Part shown: positions 35,850 through 47,692 of the stretch, piece by piece
Position numbering within the stretch: position 1 is the first letter of the stretch
Layout: the number at the start of each line of letters is the position of its first letter
Origin: Cymbidium sinense
Lineage: Eukaryota; Streptophyta; Magnoliopsida; Asparagales; Orchidaceae
Reading direction: 5' to 3'
DNA: 64,000 nucleotides
Assembly (NCBI GenBank): GCA_021442155.1
Contig: CM038215.1
Coordinates: 5,852,976-5,916,975, forward strand
Position numbers and translations under genes: made by a program
Notes under the pieces: generated by a model
The model's input: the letters and a program-made list of their open reading frames with translations, nothing else
Databases searched by the model: none
What the model was told of the DNA's origin: nothing

Positions 35850-36974
35850 AATTAGGTAACCCGATAGGTTTATGTTTATTTAGTTTATTTTTTATTTATT
35901 TAGTTTTTTATTTTTTTCTTTAATTTAGGTTTATTTTTTATTTTTATTTAGTTTACTTTATTTATTTTAGATTTGGTTTTTTAATTTAGTTTATTTTTTA
36001 GGTTTAGGTTTATTTTTTAGTTGAGTTTTATTTTTATTTTCTTTAGATGGTTTATGTTTTATTTTATTATTTTAGGTTTAGGTTTAGGTTTTTATTTTAT
36101 TTTTTGAAATTTAGGTTTAAGTTTTTTATTTTAGGTTTATTTTTAGATTTTATTTTTAGTTTAGGTTTATGTATTTAAGTTTATTTTATTTTATTTAGTT
36201 TAGTTTTAGGATTAAATTTAGTTTATTTTAGGTTTTGGTTAAGGTTTTATTTATTTTGGTTTAGTTTATTTTTATTTAGGTTAAGGTTTATTTTATTTTA
36301 TTTTTATTTTAGGTTTAAGGTTTTTTTTAGTTTAGGATTTACATTTTATTTTTTATTTATTTTTAGGTTTTTATTTAGTCTTTATGTTCTTTTAGGTTTA
36401 TTTTATTTTTAGTTATTATTTTATTTAGGTTTTTTATTCTTAGGTTTCTATTTAGGTTTGGTTTTAGGTTTTAGTTTAGGTTATTATTTTATTTTATTTT
36501 ATTTTATTTATTTAGGTTTTTTTTATTTAATTTATTTTTCATTTAGTTTAGGTTTAGGTTTTTTAGGTTTTTTTGGTTTAGGTTAAAGTTTAGGTTTAGG
36601 TTTAGGCTTTAGGGTTTATGGTTTAGGTTTTGGTTTAGGGTTTTGTGGTTTAGGGTTTAGGTTGAGTTTTAGTTTAGGGTTAGGTTTAAGGTTTAGGATT
36701 TAGGGTTATGATTTAGGTTTAGTTTAGGGTTTAGCATTTTAGGGTTTAGGGTTAGTTTAGGGTTTATAGTTTAGCTTAGGTTTATGGTTTAGGTTAGTTT
36801 AGGTTAGGGTTTAAGTTTAGGGTTTAGGGTATGGTTTTAAGGTTTAGAGCAGTGTTAGGATAAGGTTTAGGTTTAGTGTTTAGGGTTTGTTTTAGGTTTA
36901 GGTTTATAGGGTTGAGTTTAGTTTAGGGTTGAGGGTTAAGGGTTTAGGGTTTAGTGTTTCTTTTTTTTTTTTTA
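35850..36974 (+). repeat. Satellite monomer (about 1.13 kb)
   Basis: The anchor is AATTAGGTAACCCGATAGG. The T-rich body runs to about 36590 and the telomere-like block to about 36960. The block is diverged, with TTAGGTTTAGTTTAGGG words. Confidence 0.8.
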
Positions 36975-38045
36975 AATTAAGTAAACTGGTAGGTTTAGTA
37001 TATTTAGTTTATTTTTTATTTAGGTTAATTTTTTATTTTTATTTAGTTTAGTTTATTAATTTTACTTTTAGTTTTTTATTTTGGTTTATTTTTTAGGTTT
37101 AGGTTTATGTTTAAGTTTATTTTTCAATTTGGTTTTATTTTTATTTTATTTTTTAGGTTTAGGTTTTATTTTATATTTTTAGGCTTAAGCTTAAATTTAA
37201 ATTTTTATGTTTGGTTTATTTTAGGGTTTTATTTTTTAGTTGAGGTTTAGGTTTATTTTTAATTTATTTTATTATATTTAGTTTAGGGTTTAGGATTAGT
37301 TTATTTTGGCTTTAGGTTTTATTTATTTTAGTTTAATTTATTTTAGTTTAGATTTAGGTTTTTTTTCCTTTTTTAGGTTTCAATTTTTTTTTAGTTTAAG
37401 GTTAAGGTTTTATTTTTTATTTTTTATGTTTTTTTTTTAGGTTTAGCTCTTTTTTTAGTTTTTGTATTTTTTTTTGGTTTATTTCATTTTATTTTATGTT
37501 TAGTTTTTATTTTATTTAGGTATTTTATATTTTGGGTTATTTTATTTTTTAATTTTGTTTAGTTTTTTTTAGTTTAGTTTTTATTTTTATTATATTTTAT
37601 TTTTATGTTTAGGTTAGGTTTAGGTGTTGGTTTAGATTTTAGTTTAGGTTTTTGTTTTTTTATTTTTTTATTATATTTAGGTTTAGATTTTTCATTTATT
37701 TTATTTTTAGGTTTTATTTAGTTTAAGTTTAGGTTCTTTAGTTTTTAGAGTTCAGGGTTTAATGTTTGAGGTTTTGGGGTTTAGAGTTTAAGGTTTAGGG
37801 TTGAAGGTTTTAGGGTTTACTGTTTAGGTTTAGGATTTAAATTTAGGGTTTAGGGTTTAAGGTTTAGGGTTTATGGTTAGATTAGGGTTTAGGATTTTTT
37901 TAAGGTTTAGGTTTTAAGGTTTATGATTTAGGGTTTTGGGTTTTAATGTTTAGGTTTAAGGTTTAGGGTTGTAGGTTTAGGGTTCGAGCATTAGGGTTTA
38001 GGGGTAGGATTTTTTTATTTTATTTTTTATTAATAATTTTTTTAA
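36975..38045 (+). repeat. Satellite monomer (about 1.07 kb)
   Basis: The anchor AATTAAGTAAACTGGTAGG is the consensus form. The body runs to about 37735 and the TTTAGGG-like block to about 38010. Confidence 0.85.
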
Positions 38046-39062
38046 AATTAAAGTAAACTAGTAGGTTAAGGGTTATTTAGTTTATTTAGTTTTTATTTAT
38101 TTATTTTAGTTTATTTTACTCTTTATTTTTATTTAGGTTTATTTTACATTTTATTAGCTTAGTTATTTATTTCAGGTTTATTTGTTTTAGTTTAGTTTTT
38201 TTATTTTAGTTTATTTTTTAGGTTTACGTTTAGGTTTAGGTTTATTTTTTAGTTTAGTTTTATTTTAATTTTATTTTTTAGGATTATTTTTTTTATTTTG
38301 AGGTTTAGGTTTAAGTTTTTATTTTTTATTTTTTTAAGTTTTTCTTTTAGGTTTCTATTTTTGATTTATTTTTAGTTTTTATTTTTTAGTTTAGTTTTAG
38401 GTTAATTTTTATTTTATTTTATTTTATTTAATGTTTAGGTTTAGGTTTAGGTTTAGTTTTTTTAGGTTTAGGTTTTATTTATTTTTGTTTAGTTTATTTT
38501 AGTTTTGGTTTAGGTTTATTTTATTTTAATTTAGGCTTATGTTTTTTTTAGTTTAGGGTTTAGGTTTTATTATTTATTTATTTTTATGTTTTATTATTAG
38601 GTTTATTTTTAGGTTTAGGTTTTTATTTATTTATTTTTTATTTTAATTTATATTTATTTTATTTTTTATTTTAGGTTTAGTTTTTATTTTATTTAAGTTT
38701 TTTATTTTTTAGTATAGTTTATGTTTTTATTTATTTGATTTTCTTTTTTTTAATTTTTTATTTTATTTTTTTTCAGGTTTATGTTTAGCTTTATGTTTAG
38801 GTTTAGGTTTATTATTTTATTTTAGTTTTTATTTATTTATTTTTGGTTACTTAGTTTATGTTTAGGTTTTCAAAAGGTTTAGTAGGTTTAGGTTTAGGGT
38901 TTGGGTTTAGGGGTTTAGGGTATAGGGCTTAGGGTTTAGGATTTTAGGGTTTAGGTTTAGTGTTTAGGATTTATGGTTTTTAGGTTTTAGGGTTTAGGGT
39001 TTAGAGTTTAGGTTTTAGATCTAGGGTTCAACTTTTAGTTTAGGGTTTAGGTTTTGGTTTTA
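38046..39062 (+). repeat. Satellite monomer leading into GR-RBP copy 4
   Basis: The anchor AATTAAAGTAAACTAGTAGG has one extra A. The body runs to about 38870 and the TTTAGGG-like block to about 39060, where it abuts the GR-RBP fragment. Confidence 0.8.
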
Positions 39063-39502
39063 GGAGATTCATATTATTTCTTCATTTTTTATTTCATCAA
39101 GTAACACACCAAGTTTTTTAAGACAAGTGATGACATAGATAAAAATGAGCATGCATATAGGAAATCAAAACCCTAGATAAGAGAACTATCTCTTGTAAAG
39201 AGTTCCATAAGCGGAGTCGGATCAGTCATTCCTCAATTTCTCTAGTTCCCATCAGAAAAATCCCAGCTTCTTGAGTAGCGAGATTTACAATCATATCCCG
39301 ATCTCACTTTATCTGCACGGTTTACAACCTCCATGCTCCTCCAGCCTCCATAACCACCCTTTGCTCGACCACCCATCCATATCCGGCACCTCAGAGCCCC
39401 ACCACCACTATGATAACCATCGCCTTCACCTTCACCTCCACCTTGGATCTAGGGATCACGGTTGACGGTGATGTTCCTACCATCAAGGTTATGCCCATTA
39501 TT
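39063..39502 (-). pseudogene. Glycine-rich RNA-binding protein 3' fragment, copy 4
   Basis: On the minus strand it starts AATGGGCATAACCTTGATGG (Asn-Gly-His-Asn-Leu), with a His codon CAT at the site that is TAG in copies 2 and 3. ITVN-like, Gly-rich tail and 3' UTR sequence follow. The outer 3' UTR end is eroded: the GAGAACAAATTC segment present in other copies is mostly missing. A + strand open frame at 39271-39465 is only the antisense shadow of the Gly-rich tail. Confidence 0.75.
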
Positions 39503-39743
39503 AGGGTTTCAATTTACGTTTATTAGGTTTTAAGGTTTAAGTTTATTTTTAAATTTATTTAGTTACTTCTAGTTTCGATTTAGGGTTTCGGGTTTAAGGT
39601 TTAGGGTTTAAGGTCTAAGGTGTAGGCTTTATGATTTAGGGTTTATGGTTTTAGGGCTTATGCTTTTATGGTTTAGGGTTTAAGATTAGGGTTTAGGGTT
39701 TAGGGTTAGTTTTAGGGTTTAGGGTTGTAGATTTTCTTAAAAA
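39503..39743 (+). repeat. Telomere-like block after GR-RBP copy 4
   Basis: TTTAGGG-like heptamers start directly at the GR-RBP breakpoint and run to the anchor at 39744. Confidence 0.8.
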
Positions 39744-40949
39744 AATTAAGTAAACTGATATGTTTAGGTTTATTTAGTTTATTTTTTTATTTAGTTTATT
39801 ATTTATTTATTTTAGTTTATTTTTTTATTTTTATTTAGGTTTTTTTTATTTTATTGGGTTTAATTTATTGATTTTAGTTTAGGTTTTTAATTTTCGTATA
39901 TTTTTTAGGTTTAGGTTTAGGTTTATGTTTATTTTATTTTTGTTTTGTTTTATTTTAATTTTATTTTTTAGGTTTAGGATTTATTTTTTAGTTTTAGGTT
40001 TAGGTTTTTATTTTATTTTTTAGGTGTAAGTTTAAGGTTTTTATTTTAGGATTATTTTTAGGTTATATTTTTTATGTTAGGTTTATGTTTATTTTAAGTT
40101 AATTTTATTTTAATTAGTTTAGGGTTTAGGTTTAAGTTTTATTTATTTTAATTTAAGTTTAGGTTTATTTTATTTTGTTAATTTTATTTTTATTTTAGGT
40201 TAAGTTTTTATTTTTAGTTTTGGGTTTGGGTTTTATTTTTTATTTATTTTTAGGTTTTACTTTAAAGTTTATTTTTTAGGTTTACATTTTTATTTAGTTT
40301 TGATTTTATTTCATTTTTATTTTATGTTTAGTTTTTTCTTTATTTAGGTTTTTCATTCATAGCTTTATTTTAATTTTTAGGTTAGTCGAGATTTTTATTT
40401 ATTTTATTTTAGTATATTTTTATTTTATTTATTTTATTTTTAGGTTTAGGTTTAGGTTTTAGTTTATGTTTTATTATATTTAATTTCTTTATTTTATTTA
40501 GGTTTAGGTTTTTATATTTATTTTATTTTTAGATATTATTTACTTTAGATTTAGGTTTTTAGGTTTTTAGGGTTTAGGGTTTAAAGTTTATGGTTTTGGT
40601 TTTAGGGTTTAGGGATTGAGGGTTTAGGGTTTTAGGATTTAGGGTTTAGGGTTTAGGGTTAGGGTTTAGGGTTTAGGGTTTAGGGTTTAGGGTTTAGTGT
40701 TTAGGCTTAGGATTTAGGGTTTTTAGGGATTAGGGTTTAGGGTTATCTTAAAGATTAGGGTTAATTTAGGGTTAGGGATTAGGGTTTAAAGTTTAGGCAT
40801 TCGGGGTTAGGGTTTTTAGGGTTTAATGTTTAGGGTTAGGGTTAGGGTTTAGGGTTTAGGGTATAGGGTTGCAGGTTTAGGTTTAAGGTTAGTTTTAGGG
40901 TTTAGTGTTTAGGATTTAGGTTTAGGGTTTAGGGTTTAAGCTTTTTTTT
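39744..40949 (+). repeat. Satellite monomer (about 1.21 kb)
   Basis: The anchor is AATTAAGTAAACTGATATG. The T-rich body runs to about 40560. The telomere-like block (40561-40940) includes a nearly perfect TTTAGGG run at about 40640-40695. Confidence 0.85.
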
Positions 40950-41893
40950 AATTTAGTAAATCGATAGGTTTAGGTTTATTTAGTTTATTTTTTATTTTTA
41001 TTTATTTTATTTTATTTTATTTTTTATTTTTATTTAGGCTAGTTTTTTATTTTTATTTAGTTTGTTTATTTATTTTAAGTTTATTAATTTTAGTTTCAAT
41101 TTTTTATTTTAGTTTATCTTTTAGGTTTAGGTTTATTTTTAGTTTAGTTTTATTTTTATTTCATTTTTTAGGTTTAGGTTTTATTTTTGTTTTTAGGTTT
41201 ATGTTTAGGTTTTTATTTTATTTTTTAGGTTTAAGTTTTAGGTTTTTATTTTAGGTTTTATTTTTTAGTTTAGGTTTAGGTTTATTTTTTATTTTTTATT
41301 TATTTAGTTTAGAGTTTAAGTATAGTTTATTTTAGGTTTAGGACTTTTTTTAGTTAGGTTTAGGTTTTGTTTTTTATTCATTTTTAGGTTTATTTTTTAG
41401 GCTTAGGTTTTTATTTTATTTTATTTTAAGTTTATTTTATTTTTATTTTACCTTTAGTTTTTATTATATTTAGGTTTTTTAGGTTTATTTTATTTTTTAG
41501 TTTAGTTTAGGTTATTATTTATTTTATTTTAGTTTCATTTTTATTTTTTATTTTATTTTATTTTAATGTTTAGGTTTATGTTTATGTTTAGGTTTTTGTT
41601 TAGGGTTTTATTTTATTTTATTTTATTATTTTTTTGAGGTTTATGTTTTTTATTTATTTTATTTTTAGGTTTTATTTAGCTTAGATTTAGGTTTTTAAGT
41701 TTTTAGGGTTTAGGGTTTAGTGTTTAGTGTTTAGGGTTTAGGGTTTAGGGTTATAGGTTTTAAGGTTTAGGGGTTAGGGTTTAGAGTTTAGGGTTTAGGG
41801 TTTAGGGCTTAGGGTTTAATGTTTAGGGTTAGTTTTAGGGTTTAGGGTTAGGGTTTTTTTTAATTTTTTAATTTTAAATTTTTTTATTTTTAA
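40950..41893 (+). repeat. Satellite monomer (about 0.94 kb)
   Basis: The anchor is AATTTAGTAAATCGATAGG. The body runs to about 41700 and the TTTAGGG-like block to about 41850. Confidence 0.85.
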
Positions 41894-43941
41894 AATTAAG
41901 TAAACTAGTAAGTTTAGATTTATTTAGTTTATTTTTTATTTATTTTAGTTTATTTTATTTTTTTACTTTTATTTAGGTTTATTTTTATTTTTATTCAATT
42001 TATTTTATTTATGGTGTGTAATTTTAGTTATAGAAGTTATAGTGGTAGTGTTGTGACTTTAGGTGAACAAGTCATTAAAAAGAGTGAGCGGTTCAGATAT
42101 TTAGACTCTATTGTTCAAAATGATGGTGAAATAGATGAAGATGTTATTAGTAGAATTCAAGTTGGATGGTTGAAGTGTAGGAATGCACATGGCCTATTGT
42201 GTGATAGAAAAGCATTGCTTAAACTTAAGGAAAAATTTGATAAGATGGTGGTAAGACCTGCAATGATTTATGGTGCTAAATGTTGGCCAATACAAGAGAA
42301 GCATCAGACTAAGTTAGGTGTTGCAGAGAAGAGGATGCTCAGGTGGATAGTGGCATTACTCCTAGAGATAAAATGCAAAATGTGTATGTTTAGGAAAAAG
42401 TTGGAGTAGCTCCAGTGGTAGATAAAATTAGAGAGAGTGGCCTTAGATGGTTTGGCCACATAAAGCTTTGGCCGTCCAATGACCGAGTTAGGAGAGTAGA
42501 TGCATAGATTTTCCTTATGTTAAGAAAGGTAGAGGTAGACCTAGAAATACATGGTTAAGATGTATAAAAAATAACCTTAGTATACCTGAATTGAATGAGA
42601 ATTTGACACATAATAAGACATAATGGAGAAGAAGGATTCTTGTAGCTAACCCCACTTAGTGGGATAATGGCTTGTTCTTGTTGTTGTTATTGTAGTAGTA
42701 GTTTACTTTATTTATTTTAGGTTTAATTATTTTAGTTTATATTTTTTTTATTTTTTATTTTTAAGGTTTAGGTTAAATTTTTTATTTTAGGATTAGGTTT
42801 AGGTTTTTATTTTATTTTTTTAGGTTCAGGTTTTAGGTTTTGATTTTAGGTTAACTTTTAGGTTTTATTTTTTAGTTTAGGTTATGTTCATTTTTAGATT
42901 ATTTTATTTTATTTAGGGTTTAGGTTTAGTTTATTTTAGGTTTAGGTTTAGGTTTTATTTATTTTAGTTTAGTTTATTTTAGTTTAGGCTTAGGTTTTTT
43001 TTTTAGTTTATGTTTTTTTTTTAGTTTAGGGTTTAGGTTTTATTCTTTCTTTATATTTATGGTTTTTTTTGGTTTATTTTTTAGGTTTAGGTTTTTATTT
43101 AGTTTGTATTTTATTTTATTTTTATTTTGAGTTTAGTTTTTATTTTATTTAGGTTTTTTATTTTTTAGTTTAGTTTAGGTTTTTATTTATTTTATTTTAG
43201 TTTAGTTTTTTGTTTTTATTTTATTTACATTTTAGGTTTATATTTTTGTTTTAGTTTAGGTTTTTATTTTATTTTTATTTTATTTTTTTTAGTTTAAGTT
43301 TGTTTATTTATTTTATTTCTAAGTTTTATTTAGTTTCAGTTTTGGTATTTAGCTTCTTAGGGTTTAGGGTTTAGGGTTTAGGACTAGTTGAGGGTTTAGG
43401 GTTTAGGGTTTAGGTTTTGTGGTTTAAGGTCTAGGGTATAGGGTTTAGGGTTTAGGGTTTAGGGTTTAGTTATTATGGTTTAGGGTTTAGGTTTTAGGGT
43501 TTAAGGTTTTAGAGTTTAAGATTTAGATTAGGGGTTTAGGTTTAAGGTTTAGGTTTAGGGTTTAAGTTTATGATTTAGGGTTTAAAATTTGCTTAGGGTT
43601 TAAGTTTAGGAGTTTAGTGTTTAACAGCTTTTAGTTTTAATTAGAGTTTAGGTTTGAGTTTAGATTTAGTAACAGGATTGGTTTGTTTAGGGTTTAGGAT
43701 TGGGATGAGTTTAGGCTTTAGGTATAGGTTTAGGTTTATATTTTAGGGTTCATTTGGTTTATAGTTTATAGTTTAGCTTAGGTTTTAGCTTTAGGTTATA
43801 GTTGTTAGGTTTAGGGTTTAAGGTTTAGGGTTTACAGTTTATGGTTAGTTTAGGGTTTAGGATTTAGGGTTTAGGGTTGTAGGTTTAGGGTTAGTTTTAA
43901 GGTTTAGGGTTTAGGATTTAGGGTTTAGGGTCTTTTTTAAA
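41894..43941 (+). repeat. Satellite monomer interrupted by a LINE
   Basis: The anchor is AATTAAGTAAACTAGTAAG. After about 105 bp of body the LINE at 42013-42701 is inserted, and the body resumes at 42702 and runs to about 43355. The telomere-like block (43356-43940) is long and strongly diverged. Without the insert the unit is about 1.35 kb. Confidence 0.85.
42013..42701 (+). mobile_element. 5'-truncated RTE-like LINE, C-terminal reverse transcriptase part
   Basis: An open piece (42011-42409, 132 codons) reads through motifs of the C-terminal part of plant RTE-type LINE reverse transcriptase: SERFRYLDSIVQNDGEIDED, then VGWLKCRNAHGLLCDRK, VVRPAMIYGAKCWPIQEKH and EKRMLRWI. After a frameshift it continues as TPRDKMQNVYV, VGVAPVVDKIRESGLRWFGH. 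The catalytic FADD part is upstream and absent. The 3' end GGCTTGTTCTTGTTGTTGTT, then a GTAGTAGTAG tail, resembles RTE tails made of short repeats rather than poly(A). Flanks TTTATTTTATTTAT (41999-42012) and TTTACTTTATTTAT (42702-42715) form a 14-bp target duplication with one mismatch. Confidence 0.85.
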
Positions 43942-44998
43942 AATTAAATAATAGGTTTAGGTTTATTTTGTTTTATTTATTTATTTTAGTTTATTTATTT
44001 ATTTATTTTTACTTAAGTTTATTTTTTATTTATTTTAGTTTATTTATTTTAGGTTTACTTATTTTAGTTTAGGTTTTTTATTTTAGTTTATTTTTTAGGT
44101 TTTGGTTTAGGTTTAGGTTTATTTTTTAGCTGAGTTTTATTTTAATTTTAATTTTTAGGTTTAGGTTTTATTTTTTTACTTTAAGGTTTAGGTTTAGGTT
44201 TTTATTTTACTTTTTTAGGTTTACATTATTGGTTTTATTTTTTTGTTTAAGTTTAGGTTTATTTTTAGTTTATTTTATTTTATTTAGCTTAAGTTTAGGT
44301 ATAGGTTTTATTTATTTTAGTTTAGTTTATTTTAGTTTAGGTTTATGTTTATTTTATTTTGTTTATTTTGTTTTTATTTTATGTTTAGGATTTTATTTTT
44401 TTGCTTTAGGATTTAGGTTTTATTTTTTATTTATTTTTAGGTCTTATTTTAAGTTTTATATTTTAGGTTTAGCTTTTTATTTAGTTTTTATTTTATTTTA
44501 CTTTCCTTAGGTCTTTTATTCTTAGTTTTGTTTAATTTTTTTTAGTTTAGTTTAGGTTTTTATTTATTTTATTTTAGTTTATATTTATTAGTTTATTTTA
44601 TTTTATTTTTAGGTTTAGATTTAGGTTTTAGTTTTGTTTTTTACTTTATTTTATTTTTCTATTTTATTCAGGTTTAGGTTTTTTTTATTAATTTTATTTT
44701 TAGGTTTTATTTAGTTTATGTTTAGGTTTTTAAATTTTTAGGGTTTAGGGTTTAGGGTTTAGGATTAAGGTTTAGGGTTTTGAGTTTCGGGTTTAAGGTT
44801 ACGGTTTAGGGTTTATGGTTTAGTTTTTAGGCTTTAGGGTTTAGGGTTTTTAGGTTTAGGGTTTAGTATTTAGGGTTAGCTTAAGGTTTAAGGTTAGTTT
44901 AGGGTTTTAGCTTTAGGCTTTGGGGTTTAGGGTTTTCAGGGTTTAGGGTTTAGGGTTAAGGGTTATTTTTAGAGTTTAGGGTTTAAGTTTTTTAAAAA
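43942..44998 (+). repeat. Satellite monomer (about 1.06 kb)
   Basis: The anchor is shortened to AATTAAATAATAGG. The body runs to about 44735 with TTTTATTTTGTTTATTTTG at about 44353, then a TTTAGGG-like block to about 44985. The long hydrophobic open frame at 44229-44510 is just this T-rich body translated. Confidence 0.85.
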
Positions 44999-46006
44999 AA
45001 TTAAGTAAACCAATAGTTTAGGCTTATTTAGTTTATTTTATATTTATTTTAGTTTTTTTTATTTTTTATTTTTATTTAGGTTAACTTTTTATTTTTATTT
45101 AGTATTATTTATTTATTTTAGGTTTATTTATTTTATATTAAGTTATTTATTTTATTTTATTTTTTTGGTTTAGGTTTAGGTTTATGTTTATTTTTTAGTT
45201 TAGTTTTATTTTTATTTGATTTTTTAGGTTTAGGTTTTATTTTTTATTTTGTTGTTTAGGTTTAGGTTTTTATTTTATTTTTTTAGGTTTAAGTTTTCGG
45301 TTTTTATTTTTTGTTTATTTTTAGGTTTTTATTTTTAGTTTAGGTTTAGGTTTATTTTTAGTTTATTTTATTTTATTTTGTTTAGGGTTTAGGTTTAGTT
45401 TATTTTGGGTTTAGGTTTAGGTTTTATTTATTTTAGTTTAGTTTATTTTAGATTAGGTTTAGGTTTATTTTATTTTGTTTATTTTAGATTTAAGCTTTTT
45501 TTAGTGTTAGGTTTAGGTTTTATTTTTTATTTATTGTTAGGTTAATTTTTTTGATTTAGGTTTTTATTTAGTTTTTGTTTTATTTTATTTAGGTTTATTT
45601 TATTTTTATTTTTCATTTAGTTTTTTTATTTATATTTTTTATTTATAGTTTTATTTTATTTTTTAGTTTAGTTTAGGTTTTTATTTATTTTATTTTAGTT
45701 TAGTTTGTATTTTTTATTTTATTTTATTTTTAGGTTTAGGTTTTAGTTTGGGTTTTTATTTTATTTAGCTCTAGGTTTTTTAATTTATTTTATTTTTAGA
45801 TTTTATTTAGTTTAGGTTTAGGTTTTAGGATTCAGGGATTAGGGTTTATGGTTTAGGGTTCAGGGTAATAATTTTTTTATTTATTTATTTATTTATAGTG
45901 TTTAAATTTAGGGTTTAGGGTTTAGGGTTTAGGTTTTAGGTTTTAGGTTTTGGGTTTAGGGTTTAAGTTTTAGTTTAGGGTTTAAGGTTTTTAATTTTTT
46001 TTTCTT
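44999..46006 (+). repeat. Satellite monomer leading into GR-RBP copy 5
   Basis: The anchor AATTAAGTAAACCAATAG is followed by a T-rich body (to about 45820) and a short TTTAGGG-like block (about 45830-45990), which includes a TTTATTTATTTATTTA interruption near 45875. Confidence 0.8.
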
Positions 46007-46431
46007 AACAGATAACAAATTCTTCTTTTTGATTTGATCAACCAGGTAACACACCATGTATTTTAAGATAGAAGCGATGACATAGATCCAAAATGAGCAC
46101 GCATAAAGTAAAATTAAAAACCCTAGATTACTAGAATCGTCTCTACTATAAAGTCACAGTTCCATGAGAAGTAGATTAAATCGGTCGTTCCTCAGTTTCT
46201 TTAGTTTCAATCAGAACCACCCCAGCTTCTAGAGTAGCGGGACCCACTATCATATCCTCAATCTCTCCCTCCGCCACCATCATTTCCTCTAGCTCCTCCT
46301 TCCCAGCCTCCACCACCACTCCATATCCACCGGCAGATCCAGATCCCCACCACCTGTAATAACTCCCTCTTCACTTCCATTGCTAGATCTAGACTAGTTG
46401 TGGTGATGTTCACGCCATCAAGGTTCTTCTT
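46007..46431 (-). pseudogene. Glycine-rich RNA-binding protein 3' fragment, copy 5
   Basis: It has the same antisense layout as the other copies: + strand AACAGATAACAAATTCTTC (with ~14 bases of the usual CAGATTCAACATTT missing), the 3' UTR, the Gly-rich tail and the ITVN-like end (TTGTGGTGATGTTC). It ends at AAGGTTCTTCTTGG, a few bases short of the ACCCATTCTTAGG junction seen in copies 1-3. Frameshifts are present throughout. Confidence 0.75.
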
Positions 46432-47258
46432 GGTTTAGGTTTAAGTTTAAGTTTATTAGGTTTTAGGGTTTAGGTTTATTTTTTTAGTTTATTTAGTTTC
46501 TTTAGGTATATGTTTAGGGTTTCGTATTTATGGTTTAGGGTAAGGGTTTAGGGTTTAGAGTTTAGGGTTTAGGATTGAGGGTTTAGGGTTTAAGGTTTAG
46601 GGTTTTAGGATTTATTCTTTTAGGGTTTAGGGTTTAGGGTTAGGGTTTAAGATTTAGGGTTTAGGGTTTAGAGTTTAAGGTTTAAGGTATAGGGTTTAGG
46701 GTTTAAGGTTTAAGGTTTAGGGTTTAGGGTTGTAGGTTTAGTGTTATAAGTTTAGGGTTCTTTTTATTTATTTTAGTTTATTTTATTTCTATTTTTCTTT
46801 AGGTTTATTTTTTATTTTAGTTTAGTTTAGTTTATTTATTTTAGTTTAGGTTTTGTTTTAGGTTCTAGGTTTAAGTTTATTTTGTGGAGTTTTATTTTAT
46901 TTTATTTTTAGGTTTATATTTTAGTTTAGGGTTTAGGGTTTAGTGTTTAGGGTTTAGGGTTTTGGGTTTTAGCATTTAGGGTTTATTGGTTAGGCTTTAG
47001 TGTTTAGTTTTTTTAGTGTTTGGGTTTAAGGTTTAGGGTTTTGGATTTTGGGTTTATGGTTTAGGGTTTTAGTGTTTGGGGTTTAGGGTTTAGGGTTAAG
47101 GGTTTAGGGTTAGGGTTTTTTTTTAATGTTTTGAATTTTTTATTTTCTTATTTTTAGGGTATAGGGTTAGGGTCTAGGGTTTAGGGTTTAGGTTTTAGGT
47201 TTAGGGTTAAGATTTTAGTTTAAGGTTTAGGATTTTTGTTTTTTTTTTTTTTTTGTTT
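46432..47258 (+). repeat. Telomere-like satellite between GR-RBP copies 5 and 6
   Basis: TTTAGGG-like heptamers at 46440-46755, a short T-rich piece at 46756-46920, then heptamers again to 47230 and a 20-base near-pure T run before copy 6. Only a remnant of the T-rich body is left between these two adjacent gene fragments. Confidence 0.8.
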
Positions 47259-47692
47259 AAAGAGAACAAATTCAGATTCAACATTTCTTCTTTGTAATTT
47301 CATCAACCAAGTAACACACCAAGTTTTCTAAGACACGAGTGATAACATAGATAAAAAATGTGCATGAATTGTGCAAATCAAAACCCCAGATAGCTACAAC
47401 CATTCTCTTGTAAAGACACAGTTCCATAAGTATTAGATAGGATCGGCTATTCTTTAGTTTCTCTAGTTCCCATTAGAACAACCCCCGCCTATCGAGTAGC
47501 GGGATCCTCCATCATATCCCCGATCTCTGCTCTACTACCGCTATAACCTCGTCGTTCTCTAACCACCTCCTCCACCACCACCTCCATATCCACCAGGCTC
47601 TCAGAGCCCCCACCACCATAGCACTCCGGCTTGGCCTCACCTCTAAATCTGGTTGGCCGGTTATGTTCCTACCATCAAGGTCTTTTCCAATG
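47259..47692 (-). pseudogene. Glycine-rich RNA-binding protein 3' fragment, copy 6
   Basis: The 3' UTR end AAAGAGAACAAATTCAGATT and TCAACATTTCTTC is well preserved. The Gly-rich tail is shortened and broken. The end nearest the RRM reads AAGGTCTTTTCCAATGA on the + strand, a diverged form of the common breakpoint. It lies only 1.25 kb from copy 5, in the same orientation. Confidence 0.75.

Noticed and set aside
44229..44510. Hydrophobic 93-codon open frame resembling a membrane protein
   Set aside because: It is the T-rich satellite body read in a frame without stops (Phe/Leu/Tyr only). Equivalent monomers are closed at other places.
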